Shown one piece after another: positions 42,237 through 51,102 of a stretch of DNA of 64,000 bases (the stretch's first letter is position 1; every line of letters begins with the position of its first letter). The notes under the pieces were generated by a model. The model saw only the letters and a list, made by a program, of their open reading frames with translations. It was not told where the DNA came from and did not search any database. Source of the DNA: an uncultured Flavobacteriia bacterium (GTDB lineage: Bacteria; Bacteroidota; Bacteroidia; Flavobacteriales_D; Crocinitomicaceae); contig CALJTX010000012.1 of assembly GCA_937975705.1 (NCBI GenBank), positions 62,001 through 126,000 on the forward strand, read 5' to 3'. A program made the position numbers and the translations under genes.

Positions 42237-44576
42237 TTATTGGCCTAATTTGACCCAAGAAAAACGTTGGCCTGCTATTTCGACAATATATACGCCATTT
42301 GGCAAGCACTGCACATCGATAGTGGTTTGATTGGGCCAAACAGTTGTGGTAAGACAGGACTTGCCATCCAATTGGAAAATTTGAACCTGACTTTCTGCTT
42401 CAATTGCGCCAATTATGAGTTGCTCTTGACCAGGATTTGGATACAATGTAAATGCATTTGACTTGTCTTTGTGTTCCACTCCGGTGATCGCCTCGTTTGT
42501 CAGGCTAAAGTGATCAAATGCCGCCTCTGTGATATTTGGGTTTGAAGGATAATCCGCGGTGCGAATAAACAATTGCATTGAATTGGTAAAGGGCAATAAG
42601 CCATTGAGGGCAAAGCTCTTGTATTCCCAAGTCATGGGCTGGGCTTGTGGCGCAATAATTTCTTCGAGTACGACCTGGTCTAGGCCATTACTCAAGACCA
42701 CAAGTAAGGTGTCGTCGATATTACCCGGCCCATAGTAACAATAAAAAGAGCGCGCATAATTGAGGTGTGGCGTAGACAAATTAGTGAGGTTGAATATCGG
42801 TGAAATCAAGGTAGTAAAGCCTTTATCCACATCGTTTTGATCCGTATTTGGCGTACTGCCATTGCCTGTAACCATCGCTTTAGCGCCGCAGTCGAGGTTG
42901 GTGTCATCGCCAAAAACAGTACCGGTGGTCGGGTTCGGATTGACGCGTTCCCATAATCCGGTTTCGGCATCACCTACAACAGACCAACCAAAATCAAAGG
43001 TAAAGTCGTCATAAAATCCTTTGGAAAGCGCAATCACAAGCGTTTGCGTGCTCGCGTCGATCTGGGGGTTGCTGCAAAAAGTCTGATAGCCCCATTTCCC
43101 GATTACCAACTCGTAAGTATCTTGGTAGTACAGTGTAAAATCTTCCTGACCCAAGCCATTGGTTTGCCCTTCATGGGTGAGTTGAGGATGACGCAAACTG
43201 ATTTGAACATTGGAAAGCGGAAGGCCACTCCCCTGCTCCACTACAGTAATTTGCAGATCAAATGGGGGAATAGGCAAGAGATTGAAATTCATGGTTGTGG
43301 TTTGTCCGGCAAACAAGTCAACTTGCATGGTTTGCGGATAATAACCGGGTTTATTGACATTGATGACGTAGGTGCCGCCACTTGACATTCCTGTTTTGTA
43401 GCTTCCTTGTGCATTTGTTTTTTCAGACATGGCAGCGCCGATGAGCTCCACTTGAACTTGCTCCAATAACTGACCACTGATCAGGTCCTTGACTACGCCT
43501 ACCAAACTTGCGGCAGGCGCGTAATTGATTTGCAGCACAAAAAGCCCCTCTGTGATATCTGCTGCAACTGCTTTATTGGAACCAAAAAATGGATAGACAC
43601 CCCAACAACCATCGTAGCCTGGCGTTTGCCCTTGGTAGGTGTCATAGCTACCGAGTTTGATCAGGTTTTGAGGATCGTGCGCATCGTGCACAACGATGCC
43701 GTCGCTGTAATAACTCGTGACCAAGTAGGCGCCTTTTACATGCACGTTATGCGGAATCACGGAAGTGCCCTGCGTATTTTGCACGCGATCGCTTTCTTGA
43801 ATTTGCTGTAAATTGCCGATGTTGTAGGCTGCGATAAATGCACCGGAAATTTCGTCTGTGGTATAAACCGTTTGGCCATCGGCGCTCGGCCAAATATTGT
43901 GGGTAAATAAATTGGGCGTTGGATGCGTAGCTAAAAGCACGGGGTTGGCATGATCCGATACATCTAAGATGCTAAAGTATCCATCGTAAATGTGTGCTGT
44001 GTAAAGTGTGTCATTGCGCTCATAGCCGTCGTGCACGTATGAAACATCGTATACGCCTACTTCTGAAGGTTGCATTGGGTTGGCATTCAGGTCGAGGATA
44101 ATGACGCCACCTTCACCTCTATTGGCCCCAAAAATGTAGGCATAGCCGCTCGAAGAAGTAAAGCAAGTGTGTGCGCTTTGCCATGGATTGGCCGCGGGCC
44201 CTGTATAAAGCGTTGTCTGTAAATTAGTAGATTGCGGCAACGGATTGAGGTCAATAATGAGCAAGCCGTCTTCTGCTTCGGTGGTCACGTAGGCGTAGTT
44301 GCCATACACACATGGGTCGCGCCATATGGATTCAGAACCCGCCAACCAAAAAACTTCTTGCGGCTGGCTACCATTTGTAATGTCGACAATTGAGGTGCCT
44401 TTTGAGGTCCCTACGATGGCATATTCATTGCCAAGCTCATCGGTATAGCCCCAAACATCATTGAGGTTGGCGCCATGTAGTGCTTGGTAATCGATATGAG
44501 AAAGGGAATCTATAGAAAATTGGGCAAAGGTGGCACTACCAACGAGCGAGAACAGCAAAAACAAAATATATTTCAT
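42237..44576 (-). CDS. Choice-of-anchor B secreted protein with T9SS sorting domain
   Basis: I choose ATG 44576 (MKYILFLLFSLVGSATFAQ), giving 779 residues; ATG 44588 four codons earlier is also possible. Residues ~20-370 form a propeller with LVIVD-like repeats (NEYAIVGTSKGTSIVDITNG, GNYAYVTTEAEDGLLIIDL, KGAYLVTSYYSDGIVVHD), the choice-of-anchor B pattern. Residues ~375-460 are a CarboxypepD-regulatory-like domain (SGQLLEQVQVELIGAAMSEKTNAQGSY), and a second such unit follows. Residues ~540-690 look like a carbohydrate-binding/MAM-type beta domain. The T9SS type A domain begins at ~705 (FTLYPNPGQEQLIIGA). It follows the PNGase F-like gene closely and is probably co-expressed. Confidence 0.87.
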   Translation of the reverse strand: MKYILFLLFSLVGSATFAQFSIDSLSHIDYQALHGANLNDVWGYTDELGNEYAIVGTSKGTSIVDITNGSQPQEVFWLAGSESIWRDPCVYGNYAYVTTEAEDGLLIIDLNPLPQSTNLQTTLYTGPAANPWQSAHTCFTSSSGYAYIFGANRGEGGVIILDLNANPMQPSEVGVYDVSYVHDGYERNDTLYTAHIYDGYFSILDVSDHANPVLLATHPTPNLFTHNIWPSADGQTVYTTDEISGAFIAAYNIGNLQQIQESDRVQNTQGTSVIPHNVHVKGAYLVTSYYSDGIVVHDAHDPQNLIKLGSYDTYQGQTPGYDGCWGVYPFFGSNKAVAADITEGLFVLQINYAPAASLVGVVKDLISGQLLEQVQVELIGAAMSEKTNAQGSYKTGMSSGGTYVINVNKPGYYPQTMQVDLFAGQTTTMNFNLLPIPPFDLQITVVEQGSGLPLSNVQISLRHPQLTHEGQTNGLGQEDFTLYYQDTYELVIGKWGYQTFCSNPQIDASTQTLVIALSKGFYDDFTFDFGWSVVGDAETGLWERVNPNPTTGTVFGDDTNLDCGAKAMVTGNGSTPNTDQNDVDKGFTTLISPIFNLTNLSTPHLNYARSFYCYYGPGNIDDTLLVVLSNGLDQVVLEEIIAPQAQPMTWEYKSFALNGLLPFTNSMQLFIRTADYPSNPNITEAAFDHFSLTNEAITGVEHKDKSNAFTLYPNPGQEQLIIGAIEAESQVQIFQLDGKSCLTTTVWPNQTTIDVQCLPNGVYIVEIAGQRFSWVKLGQ

Positions 44577-44602
44577 AAATCTTGACATTGGTAGAATGCG
44601 TT

Positions 44603-47600
44603 TTATTGACGGATAAATTTTTGAGCATACGTACCGCTCGGTGTTTGGATCTCGATCAGGTAGGTTCCGCAAGGATACTTACTCATGTCTATAAAACTTT
44701 CTGCAAAATCAGAGGTGGCATGCATTTGCTCTTGATAAAGTGGACGACCAGTTAGATCTAAAATCTGAAGACTTGCCGCACCATTGAGCTGACCACTCAA
44801 TTCAATGGTAGTAAGTCCGGCTCCTGGATTTGGATAAACCGCGATTTTTGGCGCCTGCACGTTTTCGGGCACATCGAGTGTGAAACCTACTGTAAAATCG
44901 TAGCGGTGGTAACGGCCAAAGTCGCCAGGGAAAAATTCAATGTAACTGCCCCCTACTTGTCTCAAACGCATCTGCCCTGAGGTCTCGCCTTCAACTTGAG
45001 AAGAGTACCAAAAAGCCAAGCCGTCGTGGTCGGTGTCTTCGATAACAATAGAGTAACAGCCCGGTGCTAAATCAAAGGTGTCTTTGTATTGGGTGGTGTT
45101 TTGTAAGTTATTGCGTTCAAAAATGACTGTACCTGCATGATCGAGCAATTGATAGCTATTTTCTGTCGCTTTGTTATTGGTAGTGAGCCAAATAAAGAAA
45201 GGCCCGTCGATGCGCTCCGGGGCATCGTATTTGACCGTCATGAGGCTATTTTGGTTGTATTGGTCTGGGCCAATAATTCCGTTGACGTCTGCAACCCAAG
45301 TGGTAAAAGTATAAGAGCTGTCTTGCTCATACCACCAGTTCATGTCGGTTACGGGTATTTCTACAACGGTTTGTTCTAGAAAACCAAGGTTGCCGGTCCA
45401 GTCATAAACCAAGTTTGAACCGTAATCTAGCCAGCAGAAGATGCGGCAAGATGTGAGCGGTTGAGCCCCCGTATTTTTGAGGATAACGCGCGGGTTTTGA
45501 CACGATGGATTCCATTTTGAATAGTATTCATAATTATTCGGATTGAGGACATCGACGATTGCGGCATCGTTTTGGAAATTAGGTGCAGAATAGGAAATGA
45601 GGTCGTAGGCCGCGATGTAATTTCCACCAGCCTGCCCAGGGTCTGTTGCAGGTACGGCATTGATGGCGTAATCCAGAGAAACGGTATCGCCTGGCGTCAC
45701 AAAAGGTGTGAGTTCAAACTCGAATTCTTTGACCAGATCACCGGGGCACCAACCTTCGCGTGCATATGGCCATGTTCCGCCTTGGCTGATGTTCGGGTTG
45801 TCTCCGCAAACCATAGCGTCCCAAATGCTCCAATTGAAGCGCGGCACGCCATCTACTTTGATTTGATGGCTGTTGTTGACCCATTCGCAGCAAGCGTAAT
45901 CGCCAACTTGGCCATGGCCAGACATTCGGGTCTTGATTTTAAACATGTCGGCTGTATCGCTGAGTACCACCGGCTTGGCTTGTAGTACGGCATCGGCAGC
46001 CATTTGCCCAAAATTATACGATTTGAATTCAGACCAAATTGGCTCGCGCTTGATGACATCGCGCGGCGGAATGCCTTTGATAAATGCAAACTTCAGATCG
46101 ATGAGCTCTTGGGTGTTGTGGGCAGCGAGGTCTACCAAGCCGTGAAGATATTGCTGGTAGTCCGTGACGTCGTAGATCCAGGTGAAGCCGTTGGGTCCGA
46201 GGTCGAACTGAATGCCATAAGGGGTAATGTAACGTGCAAGTTCTACGTCGTGTATGATTTCAAAAGGTGGGTTGTAGTAAGTAAGCGATTGGTTTTGGAG
46301 CGTTTGTGTGGTGAGAATTGGGCTGCTACCGAGCAATTGGCCATTGAGGTCAAAACTGTTGTTATTACCCGCCTGCACACCAATGTAGGTGCTGACCAGT
46401 TCGAAATGATGGTGGAGTGGTACTTGTTCAAAAATGACTACCGGTTCTTTGAGTTGAAGTTGCGTCACGGTATTGCTTGTTGGGTATGTCGCCATATTGC
46501 CTTGCCCAAACTGAAGGAGTGGTCTTTGGTTTTGGATGCTTTGACCGACAAATTTGGTGTTATTCGCTTTGATCATACCCATTTCAGAAGGCATGAGCAC
46601 GTGGTCATTTGGGCCAAGATCGCGGGTGTATTTGACGTTATCGAAGTCATGGTAGAGCACCAAACTAGACCAATTCGGATGCGTAGCGTCTATTTTCTTT
46701 TCATAATAATTCGCGATCGTAGCTGCACTGAGCGCTGTTTTGTAAATGCGCAGCTCATCCAAGCTCCCTTTCCAAGAAAGCGTTTGGTCACTCGCATTTG
46801 CACCGATCACCAAACGATTGAAATAGCCCATCACGCGGTTTTTATTGGTGCCTGCTAACCAAAGTTGCCCGTTTTTATAAATGAACATTTGGCCAGTTGG
46901 CTGGTCCTTGACAAACGCCCAATGGTTCCATTCTCCATCGATTTCGGGTGCTGTAGCCAACTGATTGATGCGGTCGTAACCGGTTTCGTCGCCGGCATCA
47001 AAATAAATGTTGTTGTTGCTCCAAGGCATATGGATATTGAAGATGCGGCGGCCTGCGGTATCGAGTGCCTCCATAAAGGTGGTGTTTTGCCCTGCATTGC
47101 CATTTCCTTTGGCCCAAAATTCAATTGTGAACTGATCGCCAATTTCTTCGTTGGCAAATGAAGAGAGCGTGTGGTTGGTACCACTGAGTTCCAACTGCCC
47201 ATTTCGACCGATATAGCTAGCCGCCATTGGCGCAGTATTGGCATCCATTAGAAAATCAATGGCTGTTGTAGGAAAATCATTGCTGATACTCAACTCAATG
47301 AGTAAATTACTGACACCATCCCAAATAAAATCTTGGTAAAACACAAAATTGTTCCAGCCAGGAAGCAATGGTGGCATAGACATTCCGGGTGCGTGAGAGG
47401 CGCGGTAAACTTCAGTAAACACCGGATTGAGAAATTGAGAAAGTGTATTTTCTTGTGTGCTCGCCATGCGAATGACCGGATGCAAGAGCGGACCACCCGT
47501 AGGCGTATTCAAGCGCAAAGAACTGAGCGCACCTGGCTGAATTCCGGCGGCAAAAAGCTCTGCAGCATGCAACAAAAATTGATACTTACTGCCTTGCTGA

Positions 47601-48061
47601 TTGGTCAAGAAAGGCAAGGTCGAAAATGTGCCGGGGCTGTTGATAGGTACATAGGCCAGGGCTGCACCATTGCGGATGAATTCTTGAACTTGATATTGGT
47701 CTGCGTCCTGATAAGGCAAAGGCTTGAAATCGATTTGAGCGGGTGTGGCCCAATTCATTATAAATTGCATGCCATTGACGTGCGTGGAGTCTAGTTGGCC
47801 GGTGTGGTCAAAGACACGTGTGTAGGTGAGGTAATCCCACTCGCCGCAATCGTATTGATCCCAGGTGGTTAGGGGTGAGCACTTGAGCTTATAGTACATT
47901 TGCACTTTCTCAAAACGCTCGGTATCTAAAGAAGCTGGAAATTGAAAATTAGCCCGACGAGCGGTAATGGAGTCAAAGGTAAAGGTTTGCACCCAAGTTG
48001 TGTCTTGGGCAAAAAGCTGTACGCTCGAAATAAAAAAGCAGGCAAAAAGTAGGTATTTCAT
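44603..48061 (-). CDS. PNGase F-like secreted enzyme with large LamG-containing insertion and T9SS sorting domain
   Basis: The 1152-residue protein starts at ATG 48061 with a signal peptide (MKYLLFACFFISSVQLFAQ). Residues ~22-90 match the first strands of PNGase F: RANFQFPASL (FTFPADV in PNGase F), then CGEWDY with Asp76 at the place of catalytic Asp60 (CDEWDR). The expected next strand, ITPYG, comes only at ~612, so about 500 residues, including a LamG domain (~290-455), are inserted. The fold then resumes: DVTDY at 631, MSGHG at 713, CCEWV with Glu726 at the place of Glu206, and GTWPYAREGWCPG at 762. A T9SS domain ends the protein (IAVYPNPGAGLTTIEL). The counterpart of Glu118 appears not to be conserved, so N-glycan removal is probable but unproven. 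Confidence 0.8.
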   Translation of the reverse strand: MKYLLFACFFISSVQLFAQDTTWVQTFTFDSITARRANFQFPASLDTERFEKVQMYYKLKCSPLTTWDQYDCGEWDYLTYTRVFDHTGQLDSTHVNGMQFIMNWATPAQIDFKPLPYQDADQYQVQEFIRNGAALAYVPINSPGTFSTLPFLTNQQGSKYQFLLHAAELFAAGIQPGALSSLRLNTPTGGPLLHPVIRMASTQENTLSQFLNPVFTEVYRASHAPGMSMPPLLPGWNNFVFYQDFIWDGVSNLLIELSISNDFPTTAIDFLMDANTAPMAASYIGRNGQLELSGTNHTLSSFANEEIGDQFTIEFWAKGNGNAGQNTTFMEALDTAGRRIFNIHMPWSNNNIYFDAGDETGYDRINQLATAPEIDGEWNHWAFVKDQPTGQMFIYKNGQLWLAGTNKNRVMGYFNRLVIGANASDQTLSWKGSLDELRIYKTALSAATIANYYEKKIDATHPNWSSLVLYHDFDNVKYTRDLGPNDHVLMPSEMGMIKANNTKFVGQSIQNQRPLLQFGQGNMATYPTSNTVTQLQLKEPVVIFEQVPLHHHFELVSTYIGVQAGNNNSFDLNGQLLGSSPILTTQTLQNQSLTYYNPPFEIIHDVELARYITPYGIQFDLGPNGFTWIYDVTDYQQYLHGLVDLAAHNTQELIDLKFAFIKGIPPRDVIKREPIWSEFKSYNFGQMAADAVLQAKPVVLSDTADMFKIKTRMSGHGQVGDYACCEWVNNSHQIKVDGVPRFNWSIWDAMVCGDNPNISQGGTWPYAREGWCPGDLVKEFEFELTPFVTPGDTVSLDYAINAVPATDPGQAGGNYIAAYDLISYSAPNFQNDAAIVDVLNPNNYEYYSKWNPSCQNPRVILKNTGAQPLTSCRIFCWLDYGSNLVYDWTGNLGFLEQTVVEIPVTDMNWWYEQDSSYTFTTWVADVNGIIGPDQYNQNSLMTVKYDAPERIDGPFFIWLTTNNKATENSYQLLDHAGTVIFERNNLQNTTQYKDTFDLAPGCYSIVIEDTDHDGLAFWYSSQVEGETSGQMRLRQVGGSYIEFFPGDFGRYHRYDFTVGFTLDVPENVQAPKIAVYPNPGAGLTTIELSGQLNGAASLQILDLTGRPLYQEQMHATSDFAESFIDMSKYPCGTYLIEIQTPSGTYAQKFIRQ

Positions 48062-48105
48062 AACAAGGACGAATTGTAGTCCTCTAAAATACAAACAATT
48101 TGAGA

Positions 48106-48951
48106 TTAATTGAAAAACAATTTAAGGGACAAACTTAGTGTCTGACGCAATTCGGTACGTTCAATGATGTAATCCAAAAAGCCGTGCTCAAGCAAAAATT
48201 CGCTGGTCTGAAAACCTTCTGGTAAATCTCTACCAATTGTCTCTTTAACCACACGTGGCCCTGCAAAGGCAATAAGCGCGCCTGGTTCGGCAATGTTGAT
48301 GTCACCGAGCATGGCAAATGAAGCGGTCACGCCACCTGTGGTTGGGTCTGTGAGATAGGAAATATAGGGCAACTTGGCTTCGGAAAGCTGGCCAAGTTTG
48401 CCAGAAACTTTTGCCATTTGCATTAGGGAATAGCCGGCTTCCATCATGCGCGCGCCACCAGACTTGGAAATGATCATGAAACCTGCTTTTTCTGCAATAG
48501 CTACGTCAATTGCACGCGCGATTTTTTCACCCATCACAGAACCCATTGATCCACCGATGAAGTTGAAATCCATGGCTGCAATGACCAAGGGCTGACCTTC
48601 GAGTTGGCCTTTGGCGGTGCGAATGGCGTCTTTGAGACCTGTAGCTTTTTGGGTAGCAGCAACACGATCCGTGTATTTTTTGGTATCGGTAAATCCTAGC
48701 GGGTCGCCAGATTGCAAATCGGCATTGAGCTCTTCGTATTTTTGTTCGTCAAAAATAAGGGCAAAGTACTCGGCAGCGCCAATGCGCTCGTGATGCGAAC
48801 AGCGGTCACAAACGTAGTTGTTGCGCATGAGGTCTTCGCTGGTGTACAGTGTTTTGCAATTGGAGCAGCGCACCCAAAGCCCTTCTGGCACTTCCATTTT
48901 TTCGCTTGTGGAAGTGGTAATACCTTCTTTATTTCTTTTAAACCATGCCAT
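48106..48951 (-). CDS. accD: Acetyl-CoA carboxylase carboxyltransferase subunit beta
   Basis: AccD, with AccA, transfers the carboxyl group from biotin to acetyl-CoA to make malonyl-CoA for fatty acid synthesis. The 281-residue product has the N-terminal zinc ribbon with Cys29, Cys32, Cys48 and Cys51 (CSNCKTLY, CDRCSHH) and the crotonase-like core (GSMGSVMGEKIARAIDVAIAEK, SGGARMMEAGYSLMQMAK, TDPTTGGVTASFAMLGDI). The length is normal. It starts 4 nt after the fba stop, so the two are co-transcribed. fabI, at 54092-54907, serves the same pathway later on. Confidence 0.97.
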   Translation of the reverse strand: MAWFKRNKEGITTSTSEKMEVPEGLWVRCSNCKTLYTSEDLMRNNYVCDRCSHHERIGAAEYFALIFDEQKYEELNADLQSGDPLGFTDTKKYTDRVAATQKATGLKDAIRTAKGQLEGQPLVIAAMDFNFIGGSMGSVMGEKIARAIDVAIAEKAGFMIISKSGGARMMEAGYSLMQMAKVSGKLGQLSEAKLPYISYLTDPTTGGVTASFAMLGDINIAEPGALIAFAGPRVVKETIGRDLPEGFQTSEFLLEHGFLDYIIERTELRQTLSLSLKLFFN

Positions 48952-48955
48952 AATT

Positions 48956-50017
48956 TCAATTCAGCGTGTTGATGTTATTTAAATCCGCAAAAGACTGCTC
49001 TAAACGCTTCACGAAAGTGAGTTCACCTTCGCGCAACCATTTGCGAGGATCGTAGTATTTTTTATTTGGTTCGTCGGCACCATTCGGATTGCCAATTTGG
49101 GTACGAAGGTAAGCCAAATTGTTTTCAATGTAATCGCGCACACCTTCTGTAAATGCAAATTGCATATCGGTGTCGATGTTCATTTTGACCACACCATAAC
49201 CAATGGCTTCTCTAATTTCTGCCAAGCTAGAGCCCGAACCACCATGAAAGACAAAGTCTACAGGATTTGCTTCTGTTTGAAATTTTTCCTGGATGTAGGT
49301 TTGTGAATTTTTCAAGATTACTGGCGTCAATTGCACATTGCCAGGCTTGTATACACCGTGTACATTGCCAAATGACGCGGCAATGGTAAAGCGCGGTGAA
49401 ATTTCTAGGAGGGCTTCATAGGCTGCGGCAACTTCTTCTGGCTGGGTATATAACTTGGCGTTGTCTACATCTGTGTTGTCTACACCATCTTCTTCACCTC
49501 CAGTGATGCCCAATTCGATTTCGAGCGTCATGCCTATTTTGGACATGCGGCGCAGATAATTTTGACAAATTTCGAGGTTTTCGGCAAGCGGTTCTTCACT
49601 CAGGTCAATCATGTGAGAGCTGTACAAAGGCTTTCCGGTTTGCTCAAAAAAGGCCTCGCCAGCATCTAGCAATGCGTCTATCCAAGGCAAGAGTTTTTTG
49701 GCGCAATGATCGGTATGTAAAATTACTGTAGCGCTATAGGCCTCGGCGAGCGCATGTACATGGTGTGCACCAGCAATTGAACCTAAAATAGCGGCTTTTT
49801 CTTGATCATTTGACAAGCCTTTGCCTGCAAAAAACTGACCTCCTCCATTCGAAAACTGAATGATGACAGGTGCATTAAGTTTGGCTGCAGTTTCCATTAC
49901 CGCATTGACCGTGCTGCTGCTCGTGACATTCACGGCAGGCAAGGCAAATCCTTTTTGTTTGGCAAGTTTGAAAATTGCTTGCACTTGATCGCCTGTGGCG
50001 ACTCCGGGCTTGATCAT
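48956..50017 (-). CDS. fbaA: Class II fructose-bisphosphate aldolase
   Basis: This aldolase interconverts fructose 1,6-bisphosphate with two triose phosphates in glycolysis and gluconeogenesis, using zinc. The 353-residue protein shows the class IIA pattern: VILHTDHCAKKLLPWIDALL (zinc ligand His and catalytic Asp), SHMIDLSEEPLAENLEIC, LEIELGITGGEEDGVDN, and FVFHGGSGSSLAEIREAIGYGVVKMNIDTD. Length and motifs resemble E. coli FbaA. A -7 box (TAATTTTG) precedes the start ATG 50017, and accD follows after 4 nt. Confidence 0.97.
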   Translation of the reverse strand: MIKPGVATGDQVQAIFKLAKQKGFALPAVNVTSSSTVNAVMETAAKLNAPVIIQFSNGGGQFFAGKGLSNDQEKAAILGSIAGAHHVHALAEAYSATVILHTDHCAKKLLPWIDALLDAGEAFFEQTGKPLYSSHMIDLSEEPLAENLEICQNYLRRMSKIGMTLEIELGITGGEEDGVDNTDVDNAKLYTQPEEVAAAYEALLEISPRFTIAASFGNVHGVYKPGNVQLTPVILKNSQTYIQEKFQTEANPVDFVFHGGSGSSLAEIREAIGYGVVKMNIDTDMQFAFTEGVRDYIENNLAYLRTQIGNPNGADEPNKKYYDPRKWLREGELTFVKRLEQSFADLNNINTLN

Positions 50018-50048
50018 TATTGTATGCTTTTGTTGTTGATTGATGCCA

Positions 50049-50056
50049 CAAAATTA
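50049..50056 (-). promoter_or_regulatory. -7 box of the fba-accD operon
   Basis: TAATTTTG on the minus strand, about 31 nt before ATG 50017. Divergent from the small gene at 50123. Confidence 0.5.
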
Positions 50057-50122
50057 GAAATTATCTGCGATATAATATTTGCAGCATTTTTGCGTTTATG
50101 TCTCAAACCGTTAATTCAGCCT

Positions 50123-50269
50123 ATGATTAAAAACACTTACCCAGCACAACCTACACCAAGCGCCACACTTCTACCCGACCCAAGCATTCTTCAGTTTCTG
50201 AAAATGTACAGTCGCTCAATAGAAGTCATCAAAGGAAAAAACGCTGCGATTTTAGTAGGTAAAAATTAA
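50123..50269 (+). CDS. Small conserved-looking protein, 48 residues
   Basis: ATG 50123 opens a 48-codon frame ending just before a perfect terminator. The product has a disordered start (MIKNTYPAQPTPSATLLPD) and a helical C-terminal half, SILQFLKMYSRSIEVIKGKN. The ILxFLxxYSxSIxVIKxKN pattern resembles the very short proteins found in many Flavobacteriia with FLLNYSKALxV-like cores; this comparison is from memory. It has no signal peptide or membrane segment. The dedicated terminator 3 nt past the stop supports a real transcript. The function is unknown. It is divergent from fba and convergent with the DUF1801 gene. Confidence 0.6.
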   Translation: MIKNTYPAQPTPSATLLPDPSILQFLKMYSRSIEVIKGKNAAILVGKN

Positions 50270-50271
50270 GC

Positions 50272-50294
50272 AAGCGCCTTCGGGCGCTTTTTTT
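50272..50294 (+). terminator. Rho-independent terminator of the small gene
   Basis: AAGCGCC and GGCGCTT form a 7-bp stem on a TTCG tetraloop, followed by a T7 run (50288-50294). The stem is flanked by A-rich sequence on the other strand, so it may also serve the convergent DUF1801 gene, whose stop lies at 50293-50295. Confidence 0.92.
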
Positions 50295-50640
50295 ATGTCC
50301 TTTGGTTTAGTAAGTAAGTGAGGATTTCTAAAACAAGCTCCAGAGGTAATTCTTGATTGATCGGGAATTGCACAGCCCCTTTTGAATACTTGTAGCCACG
50401 CCTTTCAAATTCACCAGCAAAATGAGCAATTGCTTTGGCACCAGGATACAAGCCAATATGCTTGGAGTAGCCCGCATAGTGAATGAAATTTTTGCCATTC
50501 CATTGAAAAGTCGGAATGCCGTAACCCATTTTTTGGGTCAAATTCGGGACGTTCGCAGCGATAAAATGGTGCAGGTTTTTAAGTTGAACTTGCGCGTGTT
50601 CCGGAAAACGAGCAATGTGGTCTGCGATATCAGGATGCAT
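50293..50640 (-). CDS. DUF1801 (YdhG-type) protein
   Basis: The 115-residue protein starts at ATG 50640, which overlaps the stop of the AHSA1 gene by one base (TAATG), giving MHPDIADHIARFPEHAQVQL. It carries the DUF1801 order: QKMGYGIPTFQWNGKNFIHYAGYSKHIGLYP, then AHFAGEFERRGYKYSKGAVQFP near the end. The family has an iron-chaperone-like alpha/beta fold of unclear role. Pairing with an AHSA1 protein is common, and both are likely made from one leaderless transcript starting at 51056. Confidence 0.88.
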   Translation of the reverse strand: MHPDIADHIARFPEHAQVQLKNLHHFIAANVPNLTQKMGYGIPTFQWNGKNFIHYAGYSKHIGLYPGAKAIAHFAGEFERRGYKYSKGAVQFPINQELPLELVLEILTYLLNQRT

Positions 50641-51056
50641 TATTGTTCGCAATAAATTTTGAACTGATTTAAAATCGCTTGCCAACCACCTTGTTGTAAA
50701 TCGAGCGGGTTTTCTTGCTCGGGCTCAAAGCGCTGCTGCAGCACCACGAAATTTTCACCCTTGATGAATTTCACTTCCACCTTACGGCCATCTTCGAGTT
50801 CGGTGGCAATAAAAGCCAGAGGTTCGATTTCCAAGAAAGTAGCTTTCAAGTCAAAACCAAAACTACCGTCTTTGGCCTCCATGCGGTAAGTAGAGGCGCC
50901 ACCTACCCGAAAATCTACATCGGCCTTCGGGCAACACCAAGAGGGGTGTGCAAAATTCCAGTTGACGACATGTGCAGCTTGCGTCCAATTGTCCCAGACA
51001 GTGGCAAGTGAGGCTGAAATCTCTGCACTCACTTCTAAGTATTCTCGCTTTTCCAT
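50640..51056 (-). CDS. AHSA1/SRPBCC family protein
   Basis: The 138-residue protein starts at ATG 51056 (MEKREYLEVSAEISASLATVWDNWT); an upstream in-frame start at 51080 would lie before the promoter box. It shows the SRPBCC helix-grip fold pattern typical of AHSA1 proteins: VWDNWTQAAHVVNWNFAHPSWCCPKADVDFRVGG, YRMEAKDGSFGFD, and the C-terminal long helix WQAILNQFKIYCEQ. These proteins bind hydrophobic ligands or modulate partners; no specific function can be assigned. It is divergent from uvrB, only 46 nt away, and upstream of the DUF1801 gene. Confidence 0.88.
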   Translation of the reverse strand: MEKREYLEVSAEISASLATVWDNWTQAAHVVNWNFAHPSWCCPKADVDFRVGGASTYRMEAKDGSFGFDLKATFLEIEPLAFIATELEDGRKVEVKFIKGENFVVLQQRFEPEQENPLDLQQGGWQAILNQFKIYCEQ

Positions 51057-51060
51057 CTGA

Positions 51061-51068
51061 CAAATATA
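51061..51068 (-). promoter_or_regulatory. -7 box placed for a leaderless AHSA1-DUF1801 transcript
   Basis: TATATTTG, then TCAG, then ATG 51056 on the minus strand: a 4-nt gap. Confidence 0.6.
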
Positions 51069-51090
51069 GCCAAAGGACACTTTTATTTGG

Positions 51091-51098
51091 TAAATTTA
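51091..51098 (+). promoter_or_regulatory. Near-consensus -7 box 4 nt before uvrB
   Basis: TAAATTTA (last base differs from TAnnTTTG) is followed by GCCC and ATG 51103. It lies 22 nt from the opposite promoter box, so the two divergent promoters must share upstream DNA. Confidence 0.45.
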
Positions 51099-51102
51099 GC
51101 CC

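Noticed and set aside
46004..46858. 284-codon plus-strand frame
   Set aside because: Antisense to the PNGase F-like gene, which has a signal peptide, domains and a sorting tail in the minus strand. No start signals or motifs support the plus-strand frame.
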